Assembly (NCBI GenBank): GCA_017941035.1
Contig: JAGAXG010000029.1
Location: 1-64,000, forward strand
From: a bacterium
GTDB taxonomy: Bacteria; Cyanobacteriota; Vampirovibrionia; Gastranaerophilales; Gastranaerophilaceae
DNA length: 64,000 nucleotides
Direction of reading: 5' to 3'
Shown here: positions 54,977 through 64,000 of the stretch, piece after piece
Numbering within the stretch: position 1 is the stretch's first letter
Layout of the letters: the number at the start of each line of letters is the position of its first letter
Translations under genes and position numbers: made by a program
The notes under the pieces: model-generated
Database searches by the model: none
The model's input: the letters and a program-made list of their open reading frames with translations, nothing else
Told to the model about the DNA's origin: nothing

Positions 54977-55646
54977 ATGTACCTGCTTGAATATCTTTAA
55001 CTATTTCTCCATGGTCTAATTTTATTACTCTTTTTCTAAAATAATCAACCATGTTATGGTCATGTGTCGAAACAATAACAGTAATTCCTCTTTGATTAAT
55101 TTGATCTAAAATCTGCATAATCTCCATAGAATTTTGAGGATCTAAATTTCCTGTCGGTTCATCTGCTATAAGCAAAGGCGGTCCATTCACAATAGCGCGG
55201 GCAATTCCTACTCTCTGCTGTTCGCCACCGGATAACTCAGCAGGAGTTGCTTTCATTTTCTCATACAACCCAACTATTTTTAATGCTCCATGAACACGAG
55301 CATTTATCTCTTTGCTGCTTATGCCTAATGTTCTTATAACATATGCTACATTATCAAATACCGTTTGGTTTTGCAGAAGTTTATAATCTTGAAATACGAT
55401 CCCCATGCATCTTCTAAGATTTGGGATTTTGTTATTTTTAATATTGGCAATATTTATACCGCCTATAGATACAATTCCGCTAGTTGGTTTTTCTTCACTG
55501 TAAAGAAGTTTCATTAACGTTGACTTCCCTGCTCCTGAAGCTCCCACTATAAAAACAAATTCTCCGGAATTAATTTCTAAATCTATATTTTTTAGTGCAT
55601 AATGATCATTTTTATATCTTTTGGTTACATTTTTTAGTTTAATCAT
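54969..55646 (-). CDS. ftsE: Cell-division ATP-binding protein FtsE
   Basis: A 225-residue ABC ATPase. Walker A GASGAGKS (35-42), signature LSGGEQQRVGIARA, Walker B LLIADEPTGN, and the D- and H-loop (VIVSTHDHNM) are intact. It drives FtsX to control septal wall hydrolysis. The start codon overlaps the stop of the upstream transketolase-like gene by four bases (ATGA), so the two are translationally coupled, and the 3' end overlaps ftsX. Confidence 0.95.
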   Translation of the reverse strand: MIKLKNVTKRYKNDHYALKNIDLEINSGEFVFIVGASGAGKSTLMKLLYSEEKPTSGIVSIGGINIANIKNNKIPNLRRCMGIVFQDYKLLQNQTVFDNVAYVIRTLGISSKEINARVHGALKIVGLYEKMKATPAELSGGEQQRVGIARAIVNGPPLLIADEPTGNLDPQNSMEIMQILDQINQRGITVIVSTHDHNMVDYFRKRVIKLDHGEIVKDIQAGTYE

Positions 55647-56599
55647 GCCTCTTCCTTGTTTTTATTATATAAAGTTCGGATTCTTTTTACTAATGATTTA
55701 CTATCTAATCCATAATATTCAATTAATTCTTCTGCTTTACCACTCTGACCGAATTCATCATGTATTCCTATCATAAAAACTTTTCTAAGTGTTCTGCTAG
55801 CTAATGTTTCACATATTGTTGAGCCAAGCCCCCCAATAATTGAGTGATTTTCTACTGTGATACAGAATTTAGTTGAATTTGCACTTTCAACTACTGTCGA
55901 AACATCGATTGGTTTAACAACAGGCACATTAATTACTTTTACAGAGATACCTTCCTTTTTTAATTCTCTGGAAGCAACAATTGATTCATATAATGTCTCT
56001 CCGTTAGTAAAAAGTGCTATATCCGTTCCTTCTTCAACAATTACAGCTTTATTAATATTAAAATGATATTTTTCATCAAATATATCTGCAACATTACTTC
56101 TAGGGATTCTTATGTACATAGGACCTTTGTGCAAACCTGCATATTTTATAACTTCTTGGCATTCTTTGCAGTCTGCGGGAACGATTACTGTCATATGCGG
56201 CAACCCTCGCATCAAAGATATATCTTCAAGAGCTTGATGAGTCGCTCCATCTTCTCCTACCGTTATTCCTCCATGCGTGCCGATAATTTTTACATTAAAA
56301 TCTGAGTAGCATATAGAATTTCTTATTTGATCATATGTCCTTCCTGTTACGAACATGGCAAAACTGGCAACAAATGGGACTTTACCTTCTGACGCAAATC
56401 CTGCAGCAGCTGCAACCATATCTTGCTCTGCAATCCCAAAATTAAAAAATCTTTCAGGATATTTTTCAGAAAAAATCTTTGTTTGCGTTGAACATGAGAG
56501 ATCTGCGTCCATGACAACTATATTTTTATTAATTTCTCCAATTTCTGCAAGAGTTTCCCCAAAAGCTTTTCTGATTGATTTTTTACTTATTTTTTCCAT
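55643..56599 (-). CDS. Transketolase C-terminal half (split-type subunit)
   Basis: A 318-residue protein equivalent to the C-terminal half of transketolase: pyrimidine-binding domain with catalytic Glu E58 in FNFGIAEQDM, GRTYDQIRNSICYSD, THGGITVGEDGATHQALED, and the C-terminal transketolase domain. Many bacteria encode the enzyme as two adjacent genes, but here nothing on the same strand lies directly upstream: 56600-56827 is non-coding and the next gene is divergent. The N-terminal subunit must be elsewhere, or this is a related split dehydrogenase/synthase. It heads the operon with ftsE and ftsX. Confidence 0.85.
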   Translation of the reverse strand: MEKISKKSIRKAFGETLAEIGEINKNIVVMDADLSCSTQTKIFSEKYPERFFNFGIAEQDMVAAAAGFASEGKVPFVASFAMFVTGRTYDQIRNSICYSDFNVKIIGTHGGITVGEDGATHQALEDISLMRGLPHMTVIVPADCKECQEVIKYAGLHKGPMYIRIPRSNVADIFDEKYHFNINKAVIVEEGTDIALFTNGETLYESIVASRELKKEGISVKVINVPVVKPIDVSTVVESANSTKFCITVENHSIIGGLGSTICETLASRTLRKVFMIGIHDEFGQSGKAEELIEYYGLDSKSLVKRIRTLYNKNKEEA

Positions 56600-56827
56600 A
56601 TGGTCTTATTCCCTTCCCCGATTAATATTATTCTATCATAAAAAATATTATCTATCCAAAAATTCAAAAATAAAATATTATTTTTCCTGTTATTATTGCT
56701 TTTAAGCTTAAAAATGTAAACTTTTATTAAATTAGTATATACTTTTAGCAATTATTTTTATTCTTGGGTATTTAAACGGTAGAATGGTAATAGACTTTAA
56801 TTTTATAGAAGGAAAGGAAGAAAATTT

Positions 56828-57928
56828 ATGAACCAAATACCAGTTATGCCCCAATACCCTATGCCAATGGCACAGCAGTCTGTTCCCCAACAACCAAATT
56901 GTAATGCTGTAAAAATTGACATTCACAATCCTCAAGCCAGCACAGGAATGATTCCTCAGAGCCAATATGCTCCGATGACAAGTCCTATTTATAATTATTC
57001 TCAAGCACCTGTGTATGATTATCCACAGGCTCAACAACCGATATATTATTATCCACAGAGTCCTGTAGTCCAAACTCCGGTTTCTCAACAACCTGCTGTT
57101 CAAGTTCCTCAACAAGCGGTATGCCCTTCGTGCAAGCCTGTAGAAGCTCAAGCACCTATTGAACAGATTAAACCTGCTTCTGTTGAGACTACACCTTCTG
57201 AAGTTGCACAAGCACCTGTTATTCAACAACAAAATATAAATGCTCCTGAACAAGCAAAAGTGGCTCAAGATGTTCCAGCTCCAAAAGTTTCAGAACCTGA
57301 AGTCGTTTCACCTGAGTCTTTAAAACCTCAGCTTGATATAAATGAATTCATTACAAGATTAGCAAATCCTGATTTTGAAGGTCAAGCTTCTGCGATGGAA
57401 GAAATAGCTAATATGGTAAAAGAAAATCCTGAAAAAGCTACCGATTTGGTAGATACAAAAGTTTTTGATGCTTTAAATAATATTGTGTCATTTGATTCTT
57501 CAAAATTAGAAGGTCCTTCTCAAGCTCAAGTTGATGCAAGACAAAAAATAATGGAAGGTAAAGAAGTTACAGAAGAAGAAAAAACTTTAGCAAATACTAT
57601 TACTCCAAAAGAACAGGCAGAAAGAAATAAAAGCTATGCATTATTTACAATTGCAATAATGGATAAATTATATGCTGATGAAGTTGCTAAATTATCCAAT
57701 CAAACAGTTCCTTTAACTGAGTTGCCAGAAGCTTCAACTATGGTAAATCAGTTAAAAGATAACCCTAATCCAATGGTTAGATCTTCTGCAATTGAAGCAT
57801 TAAGTTATATTCAAAAACCTGAATATAAACAAGACTTAACAACTTTGTTCACAGTTGCTAAGAATGATAAAGATGCAGGAGTTGCACAAGCTGCAAATGC
57901 CGCATTGGATAAGCTTGCTCAGGTATAG
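56828..57928 (+). CDS. Pro/Gln-rich protein with C-terminal HEAT-like domain
   Basis: A 366-residue protein. The first ~170 residues are disordered, rich in Pro, Gln and Tyr (PQYPMPMAQQSVPQQP at the start), with one CPSC. The rest is helical, with HEAT-like repeats evident near the C-terminus (NPMVRSSAIEALSYIQKPEY and DKDAGVAQAANAALDKLAQV). There is no signal peptide. GGAAAGGAAG lies about eight bases before the ATG. A terminator follows. Function is unknown; the layout suits an adaptor or scaffold. Confidence 0.7.
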   Translation: MNQIPVMPQYPMPMAQQSVPQQPNCNAVKIDIHNPQASTGMIPQSQYAPMTSPIYNYSQAPVYDYPQAQQPIYYYPQSPVVQTPVSQQPAVQVPQQAVCPSCKPVEAQAPIEQIKPASVETTPSEVAQAPVIQQQNINAPEQAKVAQDVPAPKVSEPEVVSPESLKPQLDINEFITRLANPDFEGQASAMEEIANMVKENPEKATDLVDTKVFDALNNIVSFDSSKLEGPSQAQVDARQKIMEGKEVTEEEKTLANTITPKEQAERNKSYALFTIAIMDKLYADEVAKLSNQTVPLTELPEASTMVNQLKDNPNPMVRSSAIEALSYIQKPEYKQDLTTLFTVAKNDKDAGVAQAANAALDKLAQV

Positions 57929-57965
57929 AAGCGTTAATAAAATAAAATTCCTTTCTTTAAATAAA

Positions 57966-57991
57966 ATAAAGCCCCTGAAAAGGGGCTTTTT
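57966..57991. terminator. Bidirectional terminator
   Basis: AAAGCCCCT (57968-57976), loop GAAA, AGGGGCTTT (57981-57989), A-rich on the left and T-rich on the right. It serves the HEAT-like gene and the convergent acyltransferase. Confidence 0.9.
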
Positions 57992-57994
57992 ATT

Positions 57995-58693
57995 TTATGC
58001 TTTTTGTTCAGAAATTTCAGGTTTTGGAACACAATTTTCATAGTCTGCCATTTCTGAAATTTGTTGTGCCCATTGATACATAATTTCTTCATCTGATTGT
58101 TTGTAAGAAATAGGCTTTCCTATTTTAATTACTACATGTTGTCTTTTAAATGGCCATAATTTAAGATAACCTGTCCATTCTGCAATAGCAACAGGGACAA
58201 TATCTGCTTGTGCGAATTTTGCAATTTCGGCAAATCCTTTTTTTATTCCTTCAAGTTTTCCGTAAGGCCGAGTGCCTCCTTGTGGGAAAATACCTAGTGA
58301 CCAGTGAGTTTTAAGAATATCTTTTACTGTTTTAAAAGTCGCAATTTCAGGTTTTGTTCTATCAACAGCGAAAGCTCCTAATCTTTTAACAAGCCATCCT
58401 ACTTTGGAATCAGGTTCAAAAAGTTCTTTTTTTGCCATAAATGCGATAGGACAATGAGCTGCCATAACAACCATTGGAGGATCGAATTGAGAAACATGGT
58501 TTGCAGCATAAATATATTTCCCTTTTCTTGCAGTTGCAGGAGGAATATTTTCTCTTCCTATGATTTTATAATCATAAAATATATTATAAATCCCATATAC
58601 GACTATATATAGAAATGACATATAAAATATTGTTCTAAAAAAGTTGTACTCTTTAGCAAATCGTCTGTTAAAGTTTCTTGTTTCTTTGACCAT
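57995..58693 (-). CDS. 1-acyl-sn-glycerol-3-phosphate acyltransferase-like (PlsC), copy 2
   Basis: A 232-residue PlsC-family acyltransferase. HxxxxD is H66-V-S-Q-F-D71, and the glycerol-phosphate motif is FPQGGTRPYG, with an extra Gly compared with the usual FPEGTR. An N-terminal hydrophobic helix (about 22-42) anchors it to the membrane. It follows copy 1 with a one-base overlap. It probably makes phosphatidate or acylates another lipid. Confidence 0.88.
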   Translation of the reverse strand: MVKETRNFNRRFAKEYNFFRTIFYMSFLYIVVYGIYNIFYDYKIIGRENIPPATARKGKYIYAANHVSQFDPPMVVMAAHCPIAFMAKKELFEPDSKVGWLVKRLGAFAVDRTKPEIATFKTVKDILKTHWSLGIFPQGGTRPYGKLEGIKKGFAEIAKFAQADIVPVAIAEWTGYLKLWPFKRQHVVIKIGKPISYKQSDEEIMYQWAQQISEMADYENCVPKPEISEQKA

Positions 58694-59367
58694 TAATTAT
58701 TTACCTCCGCAGTTTCTTTTTCCTCAATATATTTGAAGCCTGTCAATTCTTGAATTTCCTTTATCCATTTATCTTTAACAACATCAGGATTTCTATCATA
58801 AGGTATAATTTTCCCGATATTGATAATTATTTTACCTGTAAATGGAATTCTTTTAACCTGTTCTGAACCAATAATTCCTACTGGCAGAATATCGCATTTA
58901 GTTAGTCTTGCAAGCCCAGCAAAACCTTTGGTAACCCCCCTTATTTCTCCGGGAATGCCTCTTGTTCCCTGTGGAAAAATTCCAAATACCCAATTGCTTT
59001 TTTTGATTTCTTCAACTGTTTTTATGGTTGAAGGTCCGAGTTTTTCTCTGTCAACTGAAAACGCACCGAGCCAATCAAGCCACCAGCGTAATAAAGGGAT
59101 ATCAAAAAGTTCTTTTTTTGCCATAAATGCTACACTTCTAGGCATTATACCTGCAATCATAGGAGGATCAAGTGTTGATAAATGATTGGGACAAACTATG
59201 TATTTGTTACCCTTAGGAATGTTTTCTTTCCCTCGCACGTCTATTCTATAAACAAGTTTTAGTCTTATCATATAAATAATTTTACAAACAATAAACTGCC
59301 ACATTGCTCTAAACCAGTTAAATTGAGAGGCATGTTTTTCAGAATATATTTTTTTCTTTTTTGTCAT
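58693..59367 (-). CDS. 1-acyl-sn-glycerol-3-phosphate acyltransferase-like (PlsC), copy 1
   Basis: A 224-residue paralogue with H62-L-S-T-L-D67 (HxxxxD) and FPQGTRG. The start is ATG 59367 with GGAGAG about seven bases upstream; the TTG five codons earlier overlaps this ribosome site. The two copies share near-identical stretches (the VAFMAKKELF region, including a run of about 26 identical bases), so they arose by tandem duplication. Divergent substrate or position preference is possible. Confidence 0.88.
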   Translation of the reverse strand: MTKKKKIYSEKHASQFNWFRAMWQFIVCKIIYMIRLKLVYRIDVRGKENIPKGNKYIVCPNHLSTLDPPMIAGIMPRSVAFMAKKELFDIPLLRWWLDWLGAFSVDREKLGPSTIKTVEEIKKSNWVFGIFPQGTRGIPGEIRGVTKGFAGLARLTKCDILPVGIIGSEQVKRIPFTGKIIINIGKIIPYDRNPDVVKDKWIKEIQELTGFKYIEEKETAEVNN

Positions 59368-59450
59368 TATTTTGCTCTCCAAATCTAAATTTATTATACA
59401 ATAAAATTATTTTTAGTGTAATATTTTTACATGAAAAGGAGTACGGGTAT

Positions 59451-61703
59451 ATGTTAGAGTTAAAAAAATCAGAAAATAATTTAGAGAATGAACTTTTTAA
59501 AAGTGTTTATGAAAAGACCCCAGATTATGTAAAGAAACTTAATTTGATGGATTTTTCCTACGATGGTGAATTTACTTTTGTTTTAAAAAAAGAATATTTA
59601 AGTCCTTATGATCCTGAAAAAAATCCTCAAGGCTTGGGACTTGAAGAGTGGTTCGCAAATTATGCAAAAGAAGCTAAAGTTTCTACTGCAGGTATTAGGG
59701 GACCTCAAAATATATTGCAACCGCAAGATACTCGTTTCCCTATTAATCTGGTAGGAATTGTCCTTGCCACTTTGGCAAAAGCATTAGTTGCAAATGAAAA
59801 ATATCCTAATAAAAGGATAGTAAAAGTCGCAGGATGCGAAGTCCGTTACAATTCTCAATTATTTTTAGATGCTATAGCAAGAATTCAGGCTTCTCAAGGT
59901 ATAGAAACTTTAGTCCCATCCGGCAGAAAATCTATTCCTATTTGGCTTGCATCATTTTTAGCTTTTAAACTCGATTTGCTTGGAGGAGAATATATAACTT
60001 CCAGCCATGGAATTTCGGTTAAAAATGCTACTAAAGATTTAAACTCTCAGGGAAGCCAATATTTGCCTGAAGAATCAATGGAATTTGTAAATAAGATTCA
60101 GCAAATTTTTAATGAGGTAAATGAAAAAGGATTTTATGAAATCAAAATTTCTGCGAAGGACAATCCTTTAATAAATGAAAATTTTATGAACTCTATTGAG
60201 GATGGTATTGATTTATATGTCGAATATTTAAAGTCTGGAGTCGCGCAATCTTCCAATATTGATTTGATAAAATCTTATAATTCTAAGGTCGTTGTAGAAT
60301 GTGTTGGCGGCTCAGCATATAGAACTTTGTCTCGAGTTTTGAAAAAGCTCAATATTGAAAAATTTTTCGATTGGTTTGATATTGAAGAAGATCCTTTCTT
60401 TCATTCAATCGGAAAGTATGATGTAACTCCGAAAGGCGAACATGCTTTTTATGATTATTCTGTAGATGCGACTGTTGTTGCGAAAAGACAAGATGGTACA
60501 AAATTTTTTCCTGTAATTGAAACATTAAACTATGATAAGAGGTTAAAAAATTATCCTGTTGGTACAGTTGTATTGATTACAGATCCTGACCATGACAGGC
60601 TTACTGTTGCTCAAATTGAGCCGTCAGACAGAGTTGATTGTTTAAATGAAATTGGCGTTGATTATGTTAATCTTGATAATGGGCGAGTTTTGTCTGTATT
60701 TACTGCGAATCAGGCATTTTTAATGTTGATGGATTTTCAAAGCAGGCAATTATCCAATAAACATCCAAGATTTATGATTAAAACTACTGCTTCTGCTCTT
60801 TCTTGGGATGAATGGGCAAAATCTAAGGGTATTAAAGTTGTTAATGTCCCTGTAGGTTTTAAAGAAATTGCAAATATAATGAAAAAGGTTGAATTAAAAA
60901 TTAAAAATTCAGCATTAAAAAATGTTATTATTGAAGATGTTTTAGGAAATTCTATTGATTTAGGTACTAACCCGAGGTTGTTATTTGCAGGTGAAGAATC
61001 CGGCGGTATGATTATGGGAACCGAAGAACTTATAAAATCTAAGCATGGCAGATTAGCTATTGCAATGAGGGAAAAGAGTGCTACAGAAGCAATAATTGTT
61101 GCATCTGCGCTTAGTGCTTACCTTAATGATACTTTGCTTTCGGAGTATTTAAAAAATGTTTTCGAAGAAAATAATATTATTGGTCGTTATGATACAAGAG
61201 TTGATATTGCCTATTATAATGAGTCAGAACCTGATATTGACAAATTGAAAGCAGATAAAATAATTGGAGAGGCTAAGCGTACAAAAAATGATATGTTTTA
61301 CTTGTCTATGGCTATTGCTTTGAAAGAAAATATTATGACGCTTGATAATGTCAAAGAAGTATTATCTGATACTTTTAAGGATTTAAATTTCAATAATCTT
61401 AAATCCGTTAAATTTGTTGGTGATGGTACATATTTCGAATTTGAAGATAAATTTATCGAAATACGTCCTTCCGGTACTGATGCAAAGACAAAAGCTTATG
61501 GCGGCGGTTTAAACAAAGATAATATTGAAAAATATGCTTCAATTCTTGGAAATTATTCAGGAGAAAGAACTCCTTTACATAAATCTTTTATTAGTGAAAT
61601 ATTTTATCAAAATTGCAAAGAGCGTGCTATGGAATATTATCTTGCTTTTGTGAATAAAGATGCAAACAATGAACCGTTTGATATTCCTGATTATGAGTTT
61701 TAA
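59451..61703 (+). CDS. Phosphoglucomutase/phosphomannomutase-family enzyme, long form
   Basis: A 750-residue phosphohexomutase. STAGIRGP (78-85), the active-site Ser loop ITSSHGI (182-188, phospho-Ser 184 or 185 with H186), metal loop D378-P-D380-H-D382-R, sugar loop GEESGG, and phosphate loop EIRPSGTDAKTK near the C-terminus. It is longer than the ~450-580-residue classical forms, with inserts around 205-275 and 520-600. It would interconvert hexose 1- and 6-phosphates for glycan precursors. I start at ATG 59451 with AAGGAG ten bases upstream; the longer frame from 59361 lies inside the divergent gene's leader. Confidence 0.88.
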   Translation: MLELKKSENNLENELFKSVYEKTPDYVKKLNLMDFSYDGEFTFVLKKEYLSPYDPEKNPQGLGLEEWFANYAKEAKVSTAGIRGPQNILQPQDTRFPINLVGIVLATLAKALVANEKYPNKRIVKVAGCEVRYNSQLFLDAIARIQASQGIETLVPSGRKSIPIWLASFLAFKLDLLGGEYITSSHGISVKNATKDLNSQGSQYLPEESMEFVNKIQQIFNEVNEKGFYEIKISAKDNPLINENFMNSIEDGIDLYVEYLKSGVAQSSNIDLIKSYNSKVVVECVGGSAYRTLSRVLKKLNIEKFFDWFDIEEDPFFHSIGKYDVTPKGEHAFYDYSVDATVVAKRQDGTKFFPVIETLNYDKRLKNYPVGTVVLITDPDHDRLTVAQIEPSDRVDCLNEIGVDYVNLDNGRVLSVFTANQAFLMLMDFQSRQLSNKHPRFMIKTTASALSWDEWAKSKGIKVVNVPVGFKEIANIMKKVELKIKNSALKNVIIEDVLGNSIDLGTNPRLLFAGEESGGMIMGTEELIKSKHGRLAIAMREKSATEAIIVASALSAYLNDTLLSEYLKNVFEENNIIGRYDTRVDIAYYNESEPDIDKLKADKIIGEAKRTKNDMFYLSMAIALKENIMTLDNVKEVLSDTFKDLNFNNLKSVKFVGDGTYFEFEDKFIEIRPSGTDAKTKAYGGGLNKDNIEKYASILGNYSGERTPLHKSFISEIFYQNCKERAMEYYLAFVNKDANNEPFDIPDYEF

Positions 61704-61740
61704 TTTGTTTGTAATATAATATTTTGTAGTGAGGAATATT

Positions 61741-63468
61741 ATGTTAAGAGATTATTTTTTAGACAAAATAGAGACTGCTTTATCTGAAGCTGTAAAAGCG
61801 GGTAAAGTTGGTTGTATGAGCGAATATAATAGAGGTTCTTTGGTCGTTGAAAGACCTAAAAATCTTGAATTTGGTGATTTTGCAATAAATGTTTCTTCTT
61901 TGGCCAAAACTGCAAAAATTGCTCCTCCTATGATAGCTAATGCTATTATAGAATTTGTCGATAAAGAAGATAATGATTATTCGGTTGTTGGCGGTTTTAT
62001 AAATTTTAAAGCCGGAAAAAATCTTTTAACATCATTGATTGATGAGATCTTATATAAAAAAGAACATTTTGGACGTCCTGAAAATGTGAAATTTGAAAAA
62101 ATTATTTTGGAATACATTTCAGCTAACCCTACCGGACCGTTTCATATAGGTCATGGCCGCTGGGCTGCAATGGGGAGCGCATTAGCAAACCTTTTAAAGT
62201 TTTATGGTCATGAAGTTTATCAAGAATTTTATATAAATGATGCCGGTTCTCAAATTCAAAAATTAGGACGTTCGTTAATAATTCGTGTGAAACAAGAACT
62301 TGGTGAAAATATTGATTTTCCGTCTGATGAAGTTGAAAGAAAAAATTATTATCCGGGAGATTATTTAATCTCTGTTGCAAAGGCTTTTATTGGTGAAAAA
62401 AATATCAAACTTGAAGACGTTGATAATATTGATTTACAAGTATATTGTGATTTTGCAAAGGAATACGAAGAAAAAGTTCAAAGAAATTTACTTGATAGAT
62501 TACGGGTAAAATTTGATAATTTTTATTCAGAACTTACTTTACACAATTCAGGTAAAGTTGCTCATTATGTTAATAAATTAGCTCAATCCGGCAAAATTTA
62601 TGAAAAAGACGGTGCGACTTGGTTTAAATCTTCGGATTATGGTGATGATCAAGATCGAGTTATTAAGAAGGTTGACGGCTCAAATACATATTTAACTGCT
62701 GATATTGCTTATCATGCTGATAAGTTAGAACGTGGATTTGACAGAATGATTGATATTTGGGGTGCTGACCATCATGGTTATGTAGCAAGAGTGAAGGCAT
62801 CATTAGAGGCTTTAGGATATAATCCTGATAAATTAGAAATTTTATTAGGGCAGTTAGTAAATCTTGTTATTGATGGTAATGAGGTTAGAATGGGTAAGCG
62901 TAAAAATATGGTTACGCTTGAAGATTTGGTAGACGAAGTAGGGGTTGATGCTACAAGATTTTGGATGTCTATGAGAAACATTGATACTACTTTGGATTTT
63001 GATATAGAACTTGCAAAAAAATCAACAGATGAAAATCCTGTTTTCTATGTTCAATATGCTCATGCCAGAGCTTGTTCTATTATAAGAAATGCTACAAATG
63101 GTAAGCTTGATATTGAAACAGGAAAAACTACTCAATCAATTATTTCAAAAACAGATTTTGATAATTTAATAAGCAATTTTGATAAAAATATTCTAAATTT
63201 AACTTTGGCTGAAGCAAGAAAATTGATATTAAAACTTGAAGAATTCAAATATTTAGTAGTTACGTCTGCTCGTGACCGACAAATTTATACAATTTGCCGT
63301 TATGTTCAGGATTTAGCATCTGAATTCCATTCTTTTTATAATTCAACAAGAGTTATTACGGATGATATAGAATTGACTAAAGCCAGATTGGCATTGGTTT
63401 TTGCTTTTAAAACGGTTTTGGCGAATGCGCTTGGTATTTTAGGTGTTTCAGCCCCTGAAAAAATGTAA
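61741..63468 (+). CDS. argS: Arginyl-tRNA synthetase
   Basis: A 575-residue class I synthetase. N-terminal Add-1 domain, SANPTGPFHIGHGRW with HIGH at 135-138, and MGKRKN in the KMSKS position followed by VTLEDLVDEVG and DATRFW, with the helical anticodon-binding DALR domain ending in APEKM. The start is ATG 61741 with GTGAGGAA upstream; the GTG at 61729 belongs to that ribosome site. TATAAT is present at 61715-61720. Confidence 0.96.
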   Translation: MLRDYFLDKIETALSEAVKAGKVGCMSEYNRGSLVVERPKNLEFGDFAINVSSLAKTAKIAPPMIANAIIEFVDKEDNDYSVVGGFINFKAGKNLLTSLIDEILYKKEHFGRPENVKFEKIILEYISANPTGPFHIGHGRWAAMGSALANLLKFYGHEVYQEFYINDAGSQIQKLGRSLIIRVKQELGENIDFPSDEVERKNYYPGDYLISVAKAFIGEKNIKLEDVDNIDLQVYCDFAKEYEEKVQRNLLDRLRVKFDNFYSELTLHNSGKVAHYVNKLAQSGKIYEKDGATWFKSSDYGDDQDRVIKKVDGSNTYLTADIAYHADKLERGFDRMIDIWGADHHGYVARVKASLEALGYNPDKLEILLGQLVNLVIDGNEVRMGKRKNMVTLEDLVDEVGVDATRFWMSMRNIDTTLDFDIELAKKSTDENPVFYVQYAHARACSIIRNATNGKLDIETGKTTQSIISKTDFDNLISNFDKNILNLTLAEARKLILKLEEFKYLVVTSARDRQIYTICRYVQDLASEFHSFYNSTRVITDDIELTKARLALVFAFKTVLANALGILGVSAPEKM

Positions 63469-63528
63469 ACAGCTTGAAAAATACATTAACATAATTTATA
63501 ATATTAATTATAATGAGGATTGTAATTA

Positions 63529-64000
63529 ATGTTTAAACGCGCATTTACTTTAACGGAATTATTAATAGCATTAGCGATAATTGGGATATTGTCAGCGGTA
63601 TTGTATCCAATAATAGTTCATATTTTACCGGATCGAAATGTGGTAATGGCGAAACGTGCGTTTTATACAACCGAGACAATAGTAGCAGATATGATAAATA
63701 ACCGTTATTGTTATCCAGATTTAACATCAAATAAAACAGATCCTCGAGTAGGATTTGATGATGGCAGTGGTTATAGTCGATGTGTATATGGCCGAACTCA
63801 GGAAAATGATGCGTTAAAGAAATTTGCTACATTATTTACTGACAAATTAGATATAAAAACAATATCAGACGATAAGCAGAGTTTTACGACAAAGGATGGT
63901 TTAGTTTGGACAATAACTTCACCTACAGAAACTGAAAACATATTAAATTTTCAAGATACAAAGAATAAGAAATTAGCACATATAATAATAACTGTAGACA
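63529..64000 (+). CDS. Type IV pilin-like protein (prepilin N-terminal signature), cut by window edge
   Basis: 157 codons are visible. The start is MFKRA|FTLTELLIALAIIGILSAVLY: a prepilin-peptidase site with Ala instead of Gly before the cut, Phe at +1, Glu at +5, and a hydrophobic helix of about 20 residues. The globular part follows (AKRAFYTTETIVADMINNRYCYPD). It would be a minor pilin or pseudopilin. GAGGAT lies about nine bases before the ATG. ATA and GCG codons are unusually frequent compared with neighbours, possibly a transfer sign. The C-terminus lies beyond the window. Confidence 0.85.
   Translation, partial: MFKRAFTLTELLIALAIIGILSAVLYPIIVHILPDRNVVMAKRAFYTTETIVADMINNRYCYPDLTSNKTDPRVGFDDGSGYSRCVYGRTQENDALKKFATLFTDKLDIKTISDDKQSFTTKDGLVWTITSPTETENILNFQDTKNKKLAHIIITVD

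Overview
The window reads as chromosomal DNA of a low-GC (about one third GC by eye), Gram-negative-type, anaerobic bacterium using the standard code. A deep cyanobacterial-side lineage such as the gut Melainabacteria/Gastranaerophilales is my best guess. The reasons are a plant/cyanobacterial-type Ski2-like DSHCT helicase, ClpC, TonB/ExbBD and lipoproteins (outer membrane), pyruvate:ferredoxin oxidoreductase (anaerobic metabolism), A|FTLxE-type prepilins, and LktA/FHA-like adhesins. There is no rRNA in the window, so this placement is inference.

Layout. 1-3952 (minus): envelope operon with lysophospholipid acyltransferase, nitrilase, PBP4-type carboxypeptidase, GT2 glycosyltransferase and an edge-cut Gfo/Idh dehydrogenase. 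4026-10075 (plus): tRNA-Pro, yidC-queA, lytic transglycosylase, M16 peptidase, family-4 UDG and an HExxH protein. 10092-16156: nifJ (minus), a RelA/SpoT-synthetase-like protein (plus) and rlmD (minus). 16245-22710: lipoprotein, tRNA-Val, sigma factor, a GC-rich island, two VirB10-like secreted paralogues and a TonB-ExbB-ExbD-ExbD cluster. 22707-29745: helicase, serS, a degraded prepilin, a small conserved-looking protein and clpC. 29799-30228: tRNA-Lys followed by copies of its own 3' end. 30229-35967: HTH regulator, pth, TPR protein, nucleoside transporter, ribF, fabI. 36143-48112: a repeat protein and three tandem giant adhesins. 48235-52836: flippase, rimO and a U32 peptidase-family gene. 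52840-56599 (minus): transketolase C-half, ftsE, ftsX and a degenerate receiver/GGDEF protein. 56828-64000: HEAT-like protein, two PlsC paralogues, a phosphohexomutase, argS and an edge-cut prepilin.

The most unusual system is the adhesin array at 38211-48112. Each protein has a signal peptide, an FHA/two-partner-secretion-like N-terminal domain, a Ca-binding-like Asp-rich segment, a low-complexity Pro linker whose repeat differs in each copy, and a C-terminal PilZ domain with intact RxxxR and DxSxxG motifs. A domain known as a cytoplasmic c-di-GMP receptor on exported adhesins is a topological puzzle. Other points of interest are a set of apparently leaderless genes (rlmD, rimO, the U32 gene, the helicase and others), near-identical tRNA promoters, repeats of the tRNA-Lys 3' end, and a roughly 60% GC island next to the sigma factor.

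Most genes are ordinary housekeeping genes. Functions given are family assignments from motifs read by eye; no searches were run.
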